Origin: Mycogone perniciosa | Taxonomy: Eukaryota; Ascomycota; Sordariomycetes; Hypocreales; Hypocreaceae | NCBI GenBank assembly: GCA_025331125.1 | Contig: JAOALB010000036.1 | Span: forward strand, 54,740 to 118,739 | Direction of reading: 5' to 3' | DNA: 64,000 nucleotides | Part shown: piece by piece, positions 21,570 to 33,947 of the stretch | Numbering within the stretch: the first letter of the stretch is position 1 | Layout: the number at the start of each line of letters is the position of its first letter | Made by a program: the position numbers and the translations under genes | The notes under the pieces: model-generated | Told to the model about the DNA's origin: nothing | The model's database searches: none | Seen by the model: only the letters and a program-made list of their open reading frames with translations

Positions 21570-24460
21570 GGTTTGAACTGCATGAAGGCAGCAATCCATT
21601 CATAGCTTGCGCTGTCTTTGGCTCATATATGTAAGTATTTGCAAGGAGTACAGACATAGTCACCGGCATGCTGCGGGTAGCATTGCCAGTCCGTGGCAGC
21701 CTGAATATATGGCTGCGAGATGGAGGCCCGACTCAGCCTGACCATTGTCCATGGCATCTCACCTACCGTTAAACATATCCCGTACAATCATCAAGGACGC
21801 CCATCAAAAACTCACACTGCATCAACTCAGCACTCTCTTGTTGTGCTTTCGTACCATAGCCACGATGAGTACATCATTCCAGGGACCAATCTCTGGCAAT
21901 CATGTCCTCGCAGGCAATCATGCATCTGCAGGAGGAACCATGAACTTCAACTTCAATCACTCGGATGCTAATTCGACACAAGAAATGGAGACACGACTTG
22001 GTGACATTCATTTGGACCTCCGCGGTTTTATCGCTCAGCAGAAACAGGCGCGAATGGATGACAAGCTCGCAACATGCTTCCAAGACCTTCGCGTTATCGA
22101 TCCACAGGATGACATAAATACGATTGAACGGAAGAAAGACACGTTGCTGGAAAGCGCATGCAACTGGATCTTCCACAGGGAAGAGTATGCTGCATTTACC
22201 AACTGGGACGAATCTGATCTCTCTCCATGCCGGCTGCTCTGGATCAGAGGACCTGCCGGCACAGGGGACCAGCACCTGGCCAAGGCAACGGCCGCCTTGA
22301 GATCTCTTCTATGGTTACTGCTCTTCCAGCAACCACATCTCCGCCACTATTTACTGTCGAGGTATGAAAAGGCGGGTGCCTCTCTTTTCAATGACCGGAA
22401 TGCATTTGAAGCTCTGTCCAGCGTACTCAAGGATATACTGAAAGATCCTCAATTATCTCCTACATGCTTCATCATCGATGCCCTTGATGAGTGTAACCAG
22501 GGCCTGGCTGAACTTATCGAGTTTATCTCTACGACTCTTACTCTCTCAACTAAAGTGAGGTGGTTGGTCTCCAGTCGTCCACACGTCAAGCTCGAGAATT
22601 CAGACACCAAACGATGCCTAGTTCATCTAGATCCTCAGGTTCTAAGAGATCCAGTTAACTATTACATCGATTACAAAATCTCCGCTCTAAAGGACAAGGA
22701 CGGTTATGATGAAGACGTATTAGCGGAGCTTTCGGACACCATCCGCCAGAGAGCTAACAACACATTCCTTTGGGTGGCTCTCGTCTTTAAAAGGCTGGAG
22801 TCGGTTGAAGGGTGGTACGCCACCGAGGTTGTTAACGAGATTCCTCCTGACTTGAGCGATCTCTACGGCCATGATGACCAGAATTGAGAGTGGCGAATGA
22901 GGGATCCGAAATACTGCAAGAATGTTCTGGAAGCTGCTCTTCTTGCATATCGGCCACTCTCTCTCGCAGAGCTAGCTGTGCTCGCTGGATTGCCTCACAG
23001 GATGGACCCACAGGTGATCGTCGACAAATGCGGCTCGTTTCTAGCAGTCAGTGGAGGAACGGTCTATCTAATTCACCAGTCAGCCAAGGACTACCTGAAC
23101 ACGAATTACAACTCGAAGCTTCAGCCGGGTGGTGTTGCCCAAGGGCATGGGGACATCCACAAGCGGTCAATCGAGGCCATGTCAAAAACACTGCAGAAAA
23201 ACATCCATGCCCTTCCAGACTTCGGGCCCAAACCAAGAGATATGCAAATGCCTGACCCAGACCCATTGGCTCCGATGCGATACTCCTGTCTTTTCTGGGC
23301 TGACCACCTCTGCGACGCGCAGGGTGGAACCTCCGGGCCTAGGAACGAGCTGGAAAATCACGAGATCGTATGGCCCTTTTTGAAGGACCATTTTCTCCAC
23401 TGGATAGAGAGTCTGTCCCTCCTGAAAAGCCTTCCAGACGGCTTGCGTTCGATAAGGAAAATTCAGCATGAGGTATGTATTTGAGGGCTGTGATCGTATA
23501 GAAATTCTTACCGCAGTCAGTTACAATCCTACATGAACCTTCAGCTTGCTGGATTCCTCGATGATGCAGAAAAGTTCATGATTTGTAACGGTTCGATCAT
23601 AGACCGGGTGCCCTTGCAGACTTACGGCTCGGCGCTCGTGTTTAGTCCAATATCGAGCGAGGTAGCACAACATCAATGGGGTCAGAAACTTTCATTTATT
23701 AAAGATACTCAGGGCATTAGGGATCGTGATGTGTGTTTCCAGACACTTGAGGGTCACGAAATTGCAGTTACCGCTGTCGGATTCTCTCCAGACGGCAAGA
23801 CAATGGCGTCAGCATCTGGCGATATGATACGATTATGGGATGCTGCAACAGGCACACACCAGCATACTGGCCATAGTTACTCCATTATGGCCATTGGGTT
23901 CTTGCCAGATGGCAAGACGCTAGTCTCAACATCCAGAGATGAGACAATACAGCTATGGGATACTGTAACAAGTACAGACCAGACGTTTAAAGGTCATAGT
24001 GACTGGGTTGATGTTATCGAGTTATCGCCAGATAGCAAGACACTAGCATCAGCACCTAACGATGAAATGATACGGCTATGGGATACTACAACAGGCACAC
24101 ACCAATATACCCTCGAGGACCACAGTACTTCTATTAGGGCCATCACGTTCTCGCCAGATAGCAAGACACTAGCATCAGCATCCCGTGATAAAACAATACG
24201 GCTATGGGATACTGTAACAGGTATACAACAGCAGACGCTCAAGGGCGACAGAGAGTGGATTAATTCTATCACGTTCTTACCAGACGGCAAGACTATGGTA
24301 TCAGCATCAGTCGATCAAATAATACAGCTATGGGATACTGTAACAGGTACACACCGAACGCTTGAAGGCCATGATTATTTTATTACAGCTATTGCATTCT
24401 CGTCAGATAACAAGACGCTAGCGTTAAGTGTCCGAGAATAATACAATATGGCTATGGGAT

Positions 24461-24474
24461 ACTGCAACAGGTAT
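24461..24474. repeat. Left target-site duplication of the LINE
   Basis: The 14-mer ACTGCAACAGGTAT encodes part of a WD40 repeat and recurs exactly at 29885-29898 on the far side of the inserted element. Its length is typical of Tad-type LINE insertions. Confidence 0.9.
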
Positions 24475-27400
24475 TAAGCTTCCCTCCTACACCTACAGGT
24501 ACCCCACCTTTTAGGTGCCTACTCACTAAAATTCATAACCTTTTAACTAGCTATTAAGAAAAACAAGCTCTATAACGCTCTCTTGCCCTTTTTAGGCATT
24601 TGGAGAAAGATAGCGAACGCTATTAGACTTTAAGTAAACTAGGGATAACTGAACTTTACTGCTGCTAGGCAGGTAGTACTTTAGCGACTTAAGAAAAAGA
24701 GTACTCCTTTACTTTTAAGGCAAAGAGAGATTATAGTTTTCCCGCTTATATTTAAAAAATACTGCATTAATAATAAATATATTAAAACTAATATCTTTAA
24801 ATTTAAATTTAAATTTATTATAAAATTTAATATATTTTTTTAAAAAAAGGATTTAAAAAGGCTTTTCTTTTTTCTTTTAAAGTAAATTAATAAAAATATT
24901 TACTTTTAATAATAGTAAATAATTTATTATAGTTTATAAAATCTTTATATAAATTAAAGAAATTAATATAATTTAAAAAAGTTAAATAAAAAGTTTTATT
25001 TTTAATAGCTTAAACTATAAATATTTATTTAATAAAGTATTAAAGAAAATATTACCTTTTAACTGCTTTATAAATAAATAAAGTATTTATAAATGCCTTT
25101 AAAAGCCTTTTTTTTAAAAGCTTTTATAAAATTTAAAAAGTTAAATGGGAATTCCTTTACTATTTAACTAATAACTATTTAATTAATTAATATATATATT
25201 TAAAGGGATAATAAATAGCAGTTAATAAAGCTTTACTTTTAAAGTAAAATTAAATCTTTTTTTCCATTATTAATTAATAGCTAGAAATAAATTATATAAG
25301 TTATAGTTACTATTAAAAATAATATTATAAATAAAAACCCTTTATTTTAAAGAAAGAAAATAGAATTAACTTTTTTAAAATAATAATAGGCTAGCCTGTA
25401 TTATAAAATAATAAAAGAAATTAAAATAATTAATAATAATAAAAAAATTAATAATAATCTTTTTTTAAATTTTTTAAAACTATAGCTAAAAGAAAATTAC
25501 GGCTATTAAAGTTAAATAAAAGGTTATTAAAATTAAAGGCTTTAAAAATAAAAATATTATTTACTTTTGAAAAATAAAAATATTATTTCCTTTTAAAAAA
25601 TAAAGTTAAGCTTTACTTTTTAAATAAAAGATAAAATATTAAAAAGAAAGTTTTAGCTTTTAAGTTAATTATTAAAGCTAATAGTATAAAGATTAAAAAA
25701 GTGAATACGTAAAAGAGTTTTTTTATATAAAAAGTCTTTAAGTTTTATATTAATATTATAAAAAAATATTCTATTAATATATTGATTTTAATAGAGGTAT
25801 AAAACTAAATATAAGCTAAATCCCTTTTAGTATTTTATTAAAAGGCGCCTTTTAGTAAAATTATTAATATATATAATTAGTTTATAGTATTTAAAGAAAA
25901 TATATATATAAGCTTTAAGTTATTTAATACCTCTGCTTTAATAAAGATATAAATTAAAAAAATAAAATTATTTAATATAATTAATGCCTAAACTTTTATA
26001 ATTTAAAAGGTTATATTAAAATATTAAAATATAAAAATATAAAAACTATAGTAAATAAAACTATATATTTAAAGAAAAAGAAAAAGATTAATAACCCTTT
26101 TAATATATTAACTATTATAGCTTATACCTCTTTAACCTTATTAACTACTATATATATTTTACTTTATAAAATAATATTAAAATATATACTATTAAAAAAA
26201 ATTAAAAGGTATTAAAAAGCTAAATATTAAAAAGCTTTTAAAGAAAAACTTAAAAGCTTTTATAGCTAAAGCTTAAACTTTAAGCTGTAGCCTATATATA
26301 GCTACTTTTAATATTATTATTACTAATACTACTACTATTAAATAAAATAACGCGGGCTAAAAGTAAGCGCTATAGCTATTAGGCCTGGCAGATAAACCTT
26401 TTCTTTTATAACTATAACTGGCTCCTTTAATAAAAAAAGATATATTAAAAGACCCTCTTTAAAAGTAAAAGAGCCTATTAGTATAAAAATTAACTTTATT
26501 AATAAATAAAAGTCTTTACTTAAAATAAACCTTCCTATAAGCTTTATAATTATTATTTAAGCCTTTAAGAATTTAATTAATAAAGAAATAGGGAGTAAAA
26601 TTAATACCCTTTTAAAAGGAAATAAATTAAAAAAAGAGGTTTTATAATTAATAGGCTTTATTAAAGCCGCTAAAAATATCTAGCTTAAAAGTCTTTTAAG
26701 TTAATATAAGAAAATAAAGATAATATTAAAATATAGCCTTTTTATTAGCTTAAAAAGATAGCTTTAATATTATATTTATTCAAAAGCTATAAACTTAATA
26801 AAATACTTTATTATTTAAAAAATAAATAAAATCTTACTTTAACTTTTAAGCATTTAATTTATTTAATAATTAAAAAGAGATTAAACTTTTTATTTTTATA
26901 TATATTAAAAAATTACTAAATCTATTATATTAATAACTTTTACCTTTAAATTTAAAAAGTAACTGTATTTATTAAATTAAAGTCTATAGCTATATTATTA
27001 TTAATAAATAAATTAAAGTAAAAAAGATATTATATAATATAATTAAATATAAAAAATGCAATAATTAAAATAAAATTATAATTAAAGTTAACTTAAATAA
27101 AGGCATTTAATAAATAGTTAAATAGTATAAAGCTATAAATTAGTTTTAACCCCCCCTTTAATAAATAGCGGCAGGAGTATTTTAAACCTTAAAGAGTAAA
27201 TAGCCTTCTTTAAAGAATATTTACTGCAGTAAAAGGGAGTAAAAAAAGATATTAAAAACTTATAAAATCTTTAAATATTAAAAAACTTTTAAATACTATA
27301 AAATAAAATAATTATTGAAAAGGAAGTAAAAAAAGCTATAATTAAAGTAAAGAATATTATATTTAATGTAAATAATATATTAATTGCCTTTTTATATTAT

Positions 27401-29884
27401 ATATAGCCTACTATTAAAAAGTTTATTATAAACCTTTTTAAAGGCTATTTAAAGTTAAAGTATTACCCCTTTTCTTTTAAAAAGTATTAAAGTTATTATT
27501 ATTTTTAAGTTTAGTAAATTTAACTATATAAACTATAAAGCTTTTAAATTTATTTTACTGCTATCTTATATAAAAAAAGGCTTTAAAAGACTATTTATTA
27601 AAAAGGTATCCCTTTTAATACTTAAATATAAAATCTTTTTAAAGTAATATTTTAAAGCCCTCTTTAAAAAAGTAGTTATAAACCTAATTGCCTCCTTAAT
27701 TTATAATATTAAAGTTACTTTAAATAAAAGGGAAGTTATAACTTTATTTACCTTTAATATTTTTAAAGCTTTTAATATTATTATAAAAAATAAATTAATT
27801 TATAGTTTAAATAGTAAAAATAATTTATTTAATTTATAAAATAAGTAAAGTCTTTTATAAATAATAAAATTGCTTTTATTTATAAAAGAGATAGGATTAA
27901 TTTACTAGACTTTACCTTTAAATATAGTACTTTATAAAAGTCCTTTATCTCTTTTATTATATTAATATTATACTTGAATTTAATCTTTTAATTTAAAAAT
28001 TAATAATTTTACTTTAAATATATTAATAATATTATTATATTTATTATAAAAGGGTTTACTTAAAAAACAGCAATTTTTATATAATAAACGCTTAATAAAA
28101 TATTAAAGTAAAGAGTAAAGAATATAGTATTTCTTAAACTATATTAAAGCTAAACTATTATGCTTTTACTATATAAAAGGCTAAATTTATAATAAAAGTA
28201 TTATAATAAAAGGAAAACTAGTTTAATTTAAAAAAGATATTTAATAATTAAAAGTTTACTTTAATTTAAAGCTTTCTTTTAAAAAATATATAAAAATATT
28301 TATAGGCAAAGTATATAAAGTCTTTAACTTCTTTAAATTATTTAATAAAATTTAAAAAAACTTACCTTTTAAAGCTATTATATAAGCCGTAAAGGCTTAT
28401 ATTCTCTTTATTACTTTATATAAAATAAAAGTATAATAGTTAAAGTATAAATAATAATTGCAAGTTAACTTTATTAAATAAGTAAATATAAAAGTATCTG
28501 GCTTAATAAATAAAATAAATAAAGTCTTTAAAACTATAGTAAAGGCAGTCTTTTAGTTTAAAAGACTATAAATATCCTTATCCTATATAAAGAGTTAAAG
28601 GTCCCTATAGCCAATATCGCTTTAGTTTAAGCTTAACTTAAATATATAGTAAGGTTTATAGGATTAAATTAAAATTATTTAATTAATTAATATATTAATA
28701 AAAAACTCCTTTTTTAATTACTATAAATTAGATTTTAATATACTGCTACTTTAATTAATAAAACTATTAAACTTATACTTTTTATTAAAAAGTCTTTATA
28801 TATTTTCTTTAATTTTAATTTAAAAGGTATAAGTAAATTAACTATAGTAAAGAAATATTTAAAGATAATTAAATCTTTCCCTTTTTATTTAATTTTAGCC
28901 TACTTTAATAAATTTTAAATTAAAAGGAATATAAGCTGAAAAGTAATTATTTATTATAAAGTAAAAATAACTATAAATAATAAATATTTTAATAATATAA
29001 AGGTTTATAATATAAAAGTATAGGCTGCTTTAAAGGCTATAAAGTTAATAATTAAATATATAAAGGAAAATTATATAATTTAAGCAGTTTACTTTTTTTA
29101 AATAATTTATTAATTATTAATAAATTATTTAATAAACCCCCCTTTTTATATAAAAAGTATATATATACTTTTAGAAATTAATATAAAGTATTTTACTTTA
29201 TAAAACCTTTATTTTATAAATTTTAAAATATAAAAATATTATAAGTAATAAATTAATTAATTATTTAATTAAATAAAGTATAGCTTTCTTTACTATATTA
29301 TAGAATTAAATTATAATTATATATATTAAAAAATAAATTAAAAAAAAAGTTATAAAAGTAAAGGAATAAAATTAACTTAATAAAACTTTAAAGGGCTATA
29401 AATAATAAAGGCTTAAAACTTTAGCTTCCCTTTTAAAACTTAAACTTTTATACTTTATCTTTTATAAACTTTTAATAGAAAAATTAAAATATAAAGACTT
29501 TTAAAAATATTATAAATGCTTTAAGTATAGTAAAAAGTTTATCTATAAATACAGTAAATTAAAAAAATAAAGCTATTTTATAAAATATAGAATAGTTAAG
29601 CTTTTCCTTTTAAATATCCCTTTAAAAAAGACCCTTTTTTTATTAACTTAAACTTATAGGAAATAAAGCCTTTTAAAAATTAATAAAGGAAGTGGACCTT
29701 TATAGCCCTCTTTTAGTGGAAATAAATTAATACTACCTAAATTAACCCTTTTTCCTTTATAAATTAAAACTCAGCAAATAGCGGCATAAACTGCCAGCTT
29801 TTAACGTCCTATTGCCTATAAGGGATTTATATAATTAGCTTACTTAATAGATATAAATAATAAAACAAACAAACAAACAAACAA
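24475..29884 (+). mobile_element. Tad-like LINE (non-LTR retrotransposon), heavily mutated
   Basis: A 5.41-kb element on the plus strand, bounded by a 14-bp target duplication and ending in a CAAA-type tail (about six AAAC units at 29860-29885). It is extremely AT-rich with almost no CpG, and its coding frames are full of TAA and TAG, as RIP would produce. Recognisable protein traces are a reverse-transcriptase segment KSPLSLLLY near 27,936 (from a GSPLSPLLY-type motif) and a long C-terminal part at about 28,290-29,250, readable once TAA codons are taken as mutated CAA or CGA. It lacks long terminal repeats. A second copy lies at 43004-48560. It cannot be active. Confidence 0.85.
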
Positions 29885-29898
29885 ACTGCAACAGGTAT
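29885..29898. repeat. Right target-site duplication of the LINE
   Basis: Exact copy of the 14-mer at 24461-24474. The reading frame of the WD40 repeat resumes here (TATGIHQTLEGH), which shows where the host gene was split. Confidence 0.9.
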
Positions 29899-30937
29899 AC
29901 ACCAGACCCTTGAAGGCCATAGAGGTCGGGTTAATGCTATCGCGCTCTCACCAGACGGCAAGACGTTAGCATCAGCATCAGCCGATGGAACAATACGGCG
30001 ATGGGATACTTCAATGAGTTCATATCAGAAAACGCTTAATGGCGTTTGTCATTCGGTCATAGCCATGGCATTGTCGCCTGATGGCAAGACGTTAGCGTCA
30101 TCATCCGACGACCAGACAATACGATTATGGGATACTGCAACGCGTATACACCAGCAGACGCTCAAGGGCGACAGAGAGTGGATTTATTATATCACGTTCT
30201 CGCCAGATGGCAAGACGCTGGCATCAGCATCCGACCGCGTGATACGATTATGGGATGTTGCAACAGGTGCACACCAGCGGACACCCGAGGACCATGAGTA
30301 TGGAGTCATGGCTATCGCATTCTCACCATACAGCAAGACGATAGTATCGGTATGGCATGTCGTGCGTGTATGGGATGTTGCAACATGTGTACTCCTGCGG
30401 ACCCTCGAGGGCTATTGGATTTCGGCTGGGTCCATTGCATTCTCGCTAGATGGCAAGATGCTAGCGATAGGATCAAACGATGGTATTATAAAGCTATGTG
30501 ATACAACGGGTGCACAGGTCTGGCAGCAGAAGACCCTCAAGGACCATACCCCTTATATTAGGGCTATCGCGTTCTCGCCAGATGGCAAGGTGCTAGCATC
30601 AGCCCTCGATGGGGTAATACAGATGTGGGATACTGCAACCGGTGCAAACTGGCAGACGGTCCAAGGCCATTACGATCCAACTACAGCCATGTCCTTTTCA
30701 ACGGACGGTCAATTTCTCAAGACAAACCTTGGGAGCATTGACATCTCCTCTCAATCGGATACAGCCTATAAGCCCTCAGACCAGTGTTTGTTTATCGAGG
30801 ACGAGTGGATAGTTAGAGATGGAAGAAATCTGCTATGGATTCCTAAAGACTATAGGACCAAAAATATGATTGTCTATGGCGATACAGTTGTGTTAGGACA
30901 TACGACAGGGGTAACCTTCTTGCACTTCAGATTCTAG

Positions 30938-31415
30938 GATTAATAGGAGCGTTAGATGAAGACAAATCTTGGGGAAAGTCTGCAGCTCGCCATTATCCAG
31001 AGCAACTAGACCGTCAAGCACATACGAAAATATCCATTGGAATATACGGGATCCGTCAAGCTCTTCTCTGAAGTTGTAGGGCCTCCAGATGTGGACGTGT
31101 GTACCTCAGAAATGGAGATTATGGAGTCTGTTTTTGGAGGACAAGCAACCAAGAATTGGTGTGGCAGGATTACGGTTTTGTGCCGTATCTTACGTACCTA
31201 GATAGGCACTTGATGGAACGGAAAGCTCCCTGAGTGCTTGCATGCAGCCTTAGTTGATCGCCGGCCTGAATAACTTGGAGCCAAATGGCTGCGCAACATG
31301 CGTCGGGGTTGTATTAGTATTAGGATTTGCTGTTAGCGACACTATACCTACGGCTACCCGCATCAGTGATTTTGATTTTGAAATCCTTTCATTTTCTACA
31401 GACAATCCCCCAGCC
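30938..31415. other. Intergenic region, nothing recognised
   Basis: Spacer between the WD40 gene end and the Gfd2-like gene. A frame open upstream of 31416 starts only at TTG. No regulatory motif was identified with confidence. Confidence 0.45.
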
Positions 31416-32438
31416 ATGCCTTCGGTTCCAGGAAGCCATACCGGGATTCTGCGCGAGGAGAATATTGCTCTGAGACAAATCCTGGGGTATCGCCTTGAGA
31501 CCCTCCAACCCTTCTCGCCGTATAGGCTGCCCCCAATTGGCCAGTACCTGTCAGAGACTCCCATAAAAGATGTTTTATTCGTCTCCGTTGATGTCGATAC
31601 GGGAGGGGGCTATGAAGTCATTTCGCCAGGACAGAGTTTCCACATTGGTATCTCAATTTTTGACACTCGGTGCCTCATAAAGCAGCTGGAGGATCCTCGC
31701 GACGCCATCAAGTCTTACCAATTTATTAACAGAGGAGACACAAGGCCATGCAAGTGGGCTGCCAAGTCCTTTCTTTTTGGAGAGACGGAGTTGATACAAC
31801 TCCCTGATCTTTCAACGAGATTTTCTTTGCTTACCCAGGGCCGCGATTACATTATGGTAGGGCACAGAATGGGTGAAGATGTTAAATTCTTCAATAATAT
31901 TAATCCGGACATCGCGAGCCGAGCCTGCTGTATCTTGGATACAGTCAAGGCTGCACAGCACCCTCTACAGCTATACTATCGGTATAGCATTGAGAAGCTT
32001 CTCGAGGGGTTTAATATCCGCTACGAGAAACTCCACGCGGCCGGAAATGACGCTCATTTCGCCCTTAGGGCTCTGCTGATGATTGCCGTTTGTGATTATC
32101 GAATGGCACCTGAGACTACCACGGCCGTTGATGAAGAGCTGTTCCGTGCCCTCAATGCAATTGCACATGCCCCGTGTGCCCTCCCAGCTTGGACTGAGGA
32201 GCCACCAGCGGCTTCACATCATCCACCAAAAGCCAAGACCAAGTTAGGTGTAAAAGCAAAGGGCCGACTACGGGCAGCAAGAAAGGCCGCCAGACGTATA
32301 CTCCGGGAGTTACCTTATGCTGGTGAATTGGACGAACAGGATGGCGAAGATGAGGGGGGGATGCCTGGGCTCCTCCCACCATGGCTTGTTCTGTTTCTGA
32401 AATGTGCACCCAGCTGTTCCTCATTCATGTTTGGGTAA
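31416..32438 (+). CDS. Gfd2/YDR514C-like RNase H-fold protein
   Basis: An unspliced frame of 340 residues from the ATG at 31416. The core resembles the fungal Gfd2/YDR514C C-terminal domain, an RNase H-like (DEDD exonuclease-type) fold. The first acidic strand reads FVSVDVDTGG, a middle segment reads IMVGHRMGEDVKFF, and a late motif reads AAGNDAHFALRALL, which matches the family's HNAGNDA signature with His replaced by Ala. A Lys/Arg/Ala-rich basic stretch (GRLRAARKAARRILREL) follows and could bind nucleic acid or act as a nuclear signal. The function of such proteins is poorly known; yeast Gfd2 was linked to mRNA export. It lies 480 bp downstream of the broken NLR in the same direction. The last 25 residues may be intron-derived read-through, so the C-terminus is uncertain. 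Confidence 0.7.
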   Translation: MPSVPGSHTGILREENIALRQILGYRLETLQPFSPYRLPPIGQYLSETPIKDVLFVSVDVDTGGGYEVISPGQSFHIGISIFDTRCLIKQLEDPRDAIKSYQFINRGDTRPCKWAAKSFLFGETELIQLPDLSTRFSLLTQGRDYIMVGHRMGEDVKFFNNINPDIASRACCILDTVKAAQHPLQLYYRYSIEKLLEGFNIRYEKLHAAGNDAHFALRALLMIAVCDYRMAPETTTAVDEELFRALNAIAHAPCALPAWTEEPPAASHHPPKAKTKLGVKAKGRLRAARKAARRILRELPYAGELDEQDGEDEGGMPGLLPPWLVLFLKCAPSCSSFMFG

Positions 32439-33947
32439 CGCTGTCGGTTTGCCCAAGCCTGTGCGGGGCGTTTGAAATACGGTCCAGGTTGTCCGCCTAC
32501 GTTGTATTTAGAGATGATGCTCAACATCTCCGCTGCTATGGCTTGTGCCTCAGAACGTACAGTGTTTTGTCGATAGGTCAAGGGACCAACATGCAGCGTC
32601 CTATATAAAGGAAGGGTACGGTAAGGAAACGGTCATTACCCAATCTGCAGGCCTGTCTGCTAACTACATTGTCAGACCAATTGAAGATGAGATCCTAAAT
32701 TGCATCCTCGACTTGAGCCGATGGTACGATCACCATTTTAGCGGAGCTGCATTATGAAATCGGCCGTCAACGCGGGCTGGGTTCTAGAGATTCTAGGTCC
32801 TGGTCAGTGGATAAACCCTACGACACCTGCGTCTGTGACTATATTATATGTAAGGTATATATGGATGCCTTTAGCGTAGTGCAAGTTATCGCCTTTAAGC
32901 AATCAGATCATATAGATTATCAAATACAAGGTCAATGCAGTGCAAGTCTATTAGCCCTTGCCGACTTGGGTAGATATTGAAACGAGAATCAATACAAATG
33001 GGTATTATAACCTAGACAAATAAAGGTTACGCAACACAGGATAATTGTGCAGTTAACGCTCGAAAATACCTTTTGATGTTTAAAGTGGCGTGCCATATCT
33101 TGACAGCCTAGACTTACATGGAGGTACTATAGTGAAAGCATCCGTCCTAGGTTATAACGCCTTGAGGCGACTAAATTTCCAACTTCAATCGAGATTTCCG
33201 TTGTCACGTCTACTTCAATAGTCCGAAATTCCCGTCCGGCATCTCGCAGCCCAGGGGTTAACGGTTATACTGACTCAATATCCACCTGAGACACTAAGAA
33301 GGTCAATGGGTGAAGATATGAGCAGCAAGTTTACTCCGTACTCATGCGTGGAAAAGAGCACGTTTGTCAGTTTTCTAACCGAAGCATTCTCAAGGAGTAC
33401 CGCCCAAGGATGGGTTTGCTGTCACTGTTTCCATGTGATAGATCATTTAATTGCAACAGCACAAGGACAATTCAGCGCATTTTTGCCGGTCTCATTTTTA
33501 CCGCAGCCCGTATTAGCTAGATCTAGACCAGAGTCTTTTTTTGGGTGCTTCTCTCAATACGGAGAGTTGTACTAATAATAGTAAAAATGTTCAAGGGTAT
33601 GCATAGTATGCATATGTTCCAAACAGCGCCGAGACTCCAGGCCCCACTGAACTTGTGAGTGTTGGTTGTGTATTCTCTTTCTTTTTTTATTACAACGAAA
33701 TTGGACCCCATTCTTGTGCGTTACCTTCCTGGTTGTGCCTGACGCGCATATGTATGTTCTTGTACGGAGTAGCCTTGCCTGAAAACTGCGGCCGTGCAAC
33801 TGAGATTTTGTGGGTGCTGTTGTTGCACAAGTGAGGCAACGCAATTCAAGGATCTTTAGCTTTAAATTCGTTATCTTGCTCTTGGTTTACCTGCGTCCCA
33901 TAAAACATTTTTCCCCGGAAATAACTGTTTTCGTGGCCTAATTCAAG
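32439..33947. other. Intergenic region, nothing firm
   Basis: No gene supported. Frames at 32,545-32,757 and 33,306-33,575 have no motifs or splice continuation. TACTCCGTA and TACGGAGTA copies occur at 33332 and 33763. The right end must contain the promoter of the surface-protein gene. Confidence 0.45.

Larger units (their letters stand above)
21865..30937 (+). pseudogene. NACHT-WD40 STAND (NLR-like) gene, broken by a LINE
   Basis: Fungal STAND receptors of this type (HET-E/NWD class) combine an NTPase and a WD40 sensor and can trigger incompatibility or self/non-self responses. The likely start is the ATG at 21865 (an ATG at 21751 is in frame), with a Gly/Asn-rich leader. The NACHT part is at about 22,230-23,470: LLWIRGPAGTG at the Walker A site, FIIDALDEC as Walker B, and VRWLVSSRPHV. 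A 48-nt intron fits at 23473-23520. About six WD40 repeats precede the LINE and six or seven follow it to the stop at 30937. Lesions: the Walker A Lys/Thr are missing in an apparent in-frame deletion; a TGA at 22885 is flanked by two compensating frame changes; there is an indel near 24,430; and the LINE sits at 24475-29884. Without the insertion the WD40 frame reads straight through the target site. Confidence 0.9.

Noticed and set aside
31254..31415. Extra 54 residues on the Gfd2-like protein
   Set aside because: This part begins at TTG and has no family similarity that I can see; ATG at 31416 is preferred.
33306..33575. 89-residue frame, possible small gene
   Set aside because: It has an ATG start but no signal peptide, no domain and no splice continuation; it sits in motif-bearing intergenic DNA.
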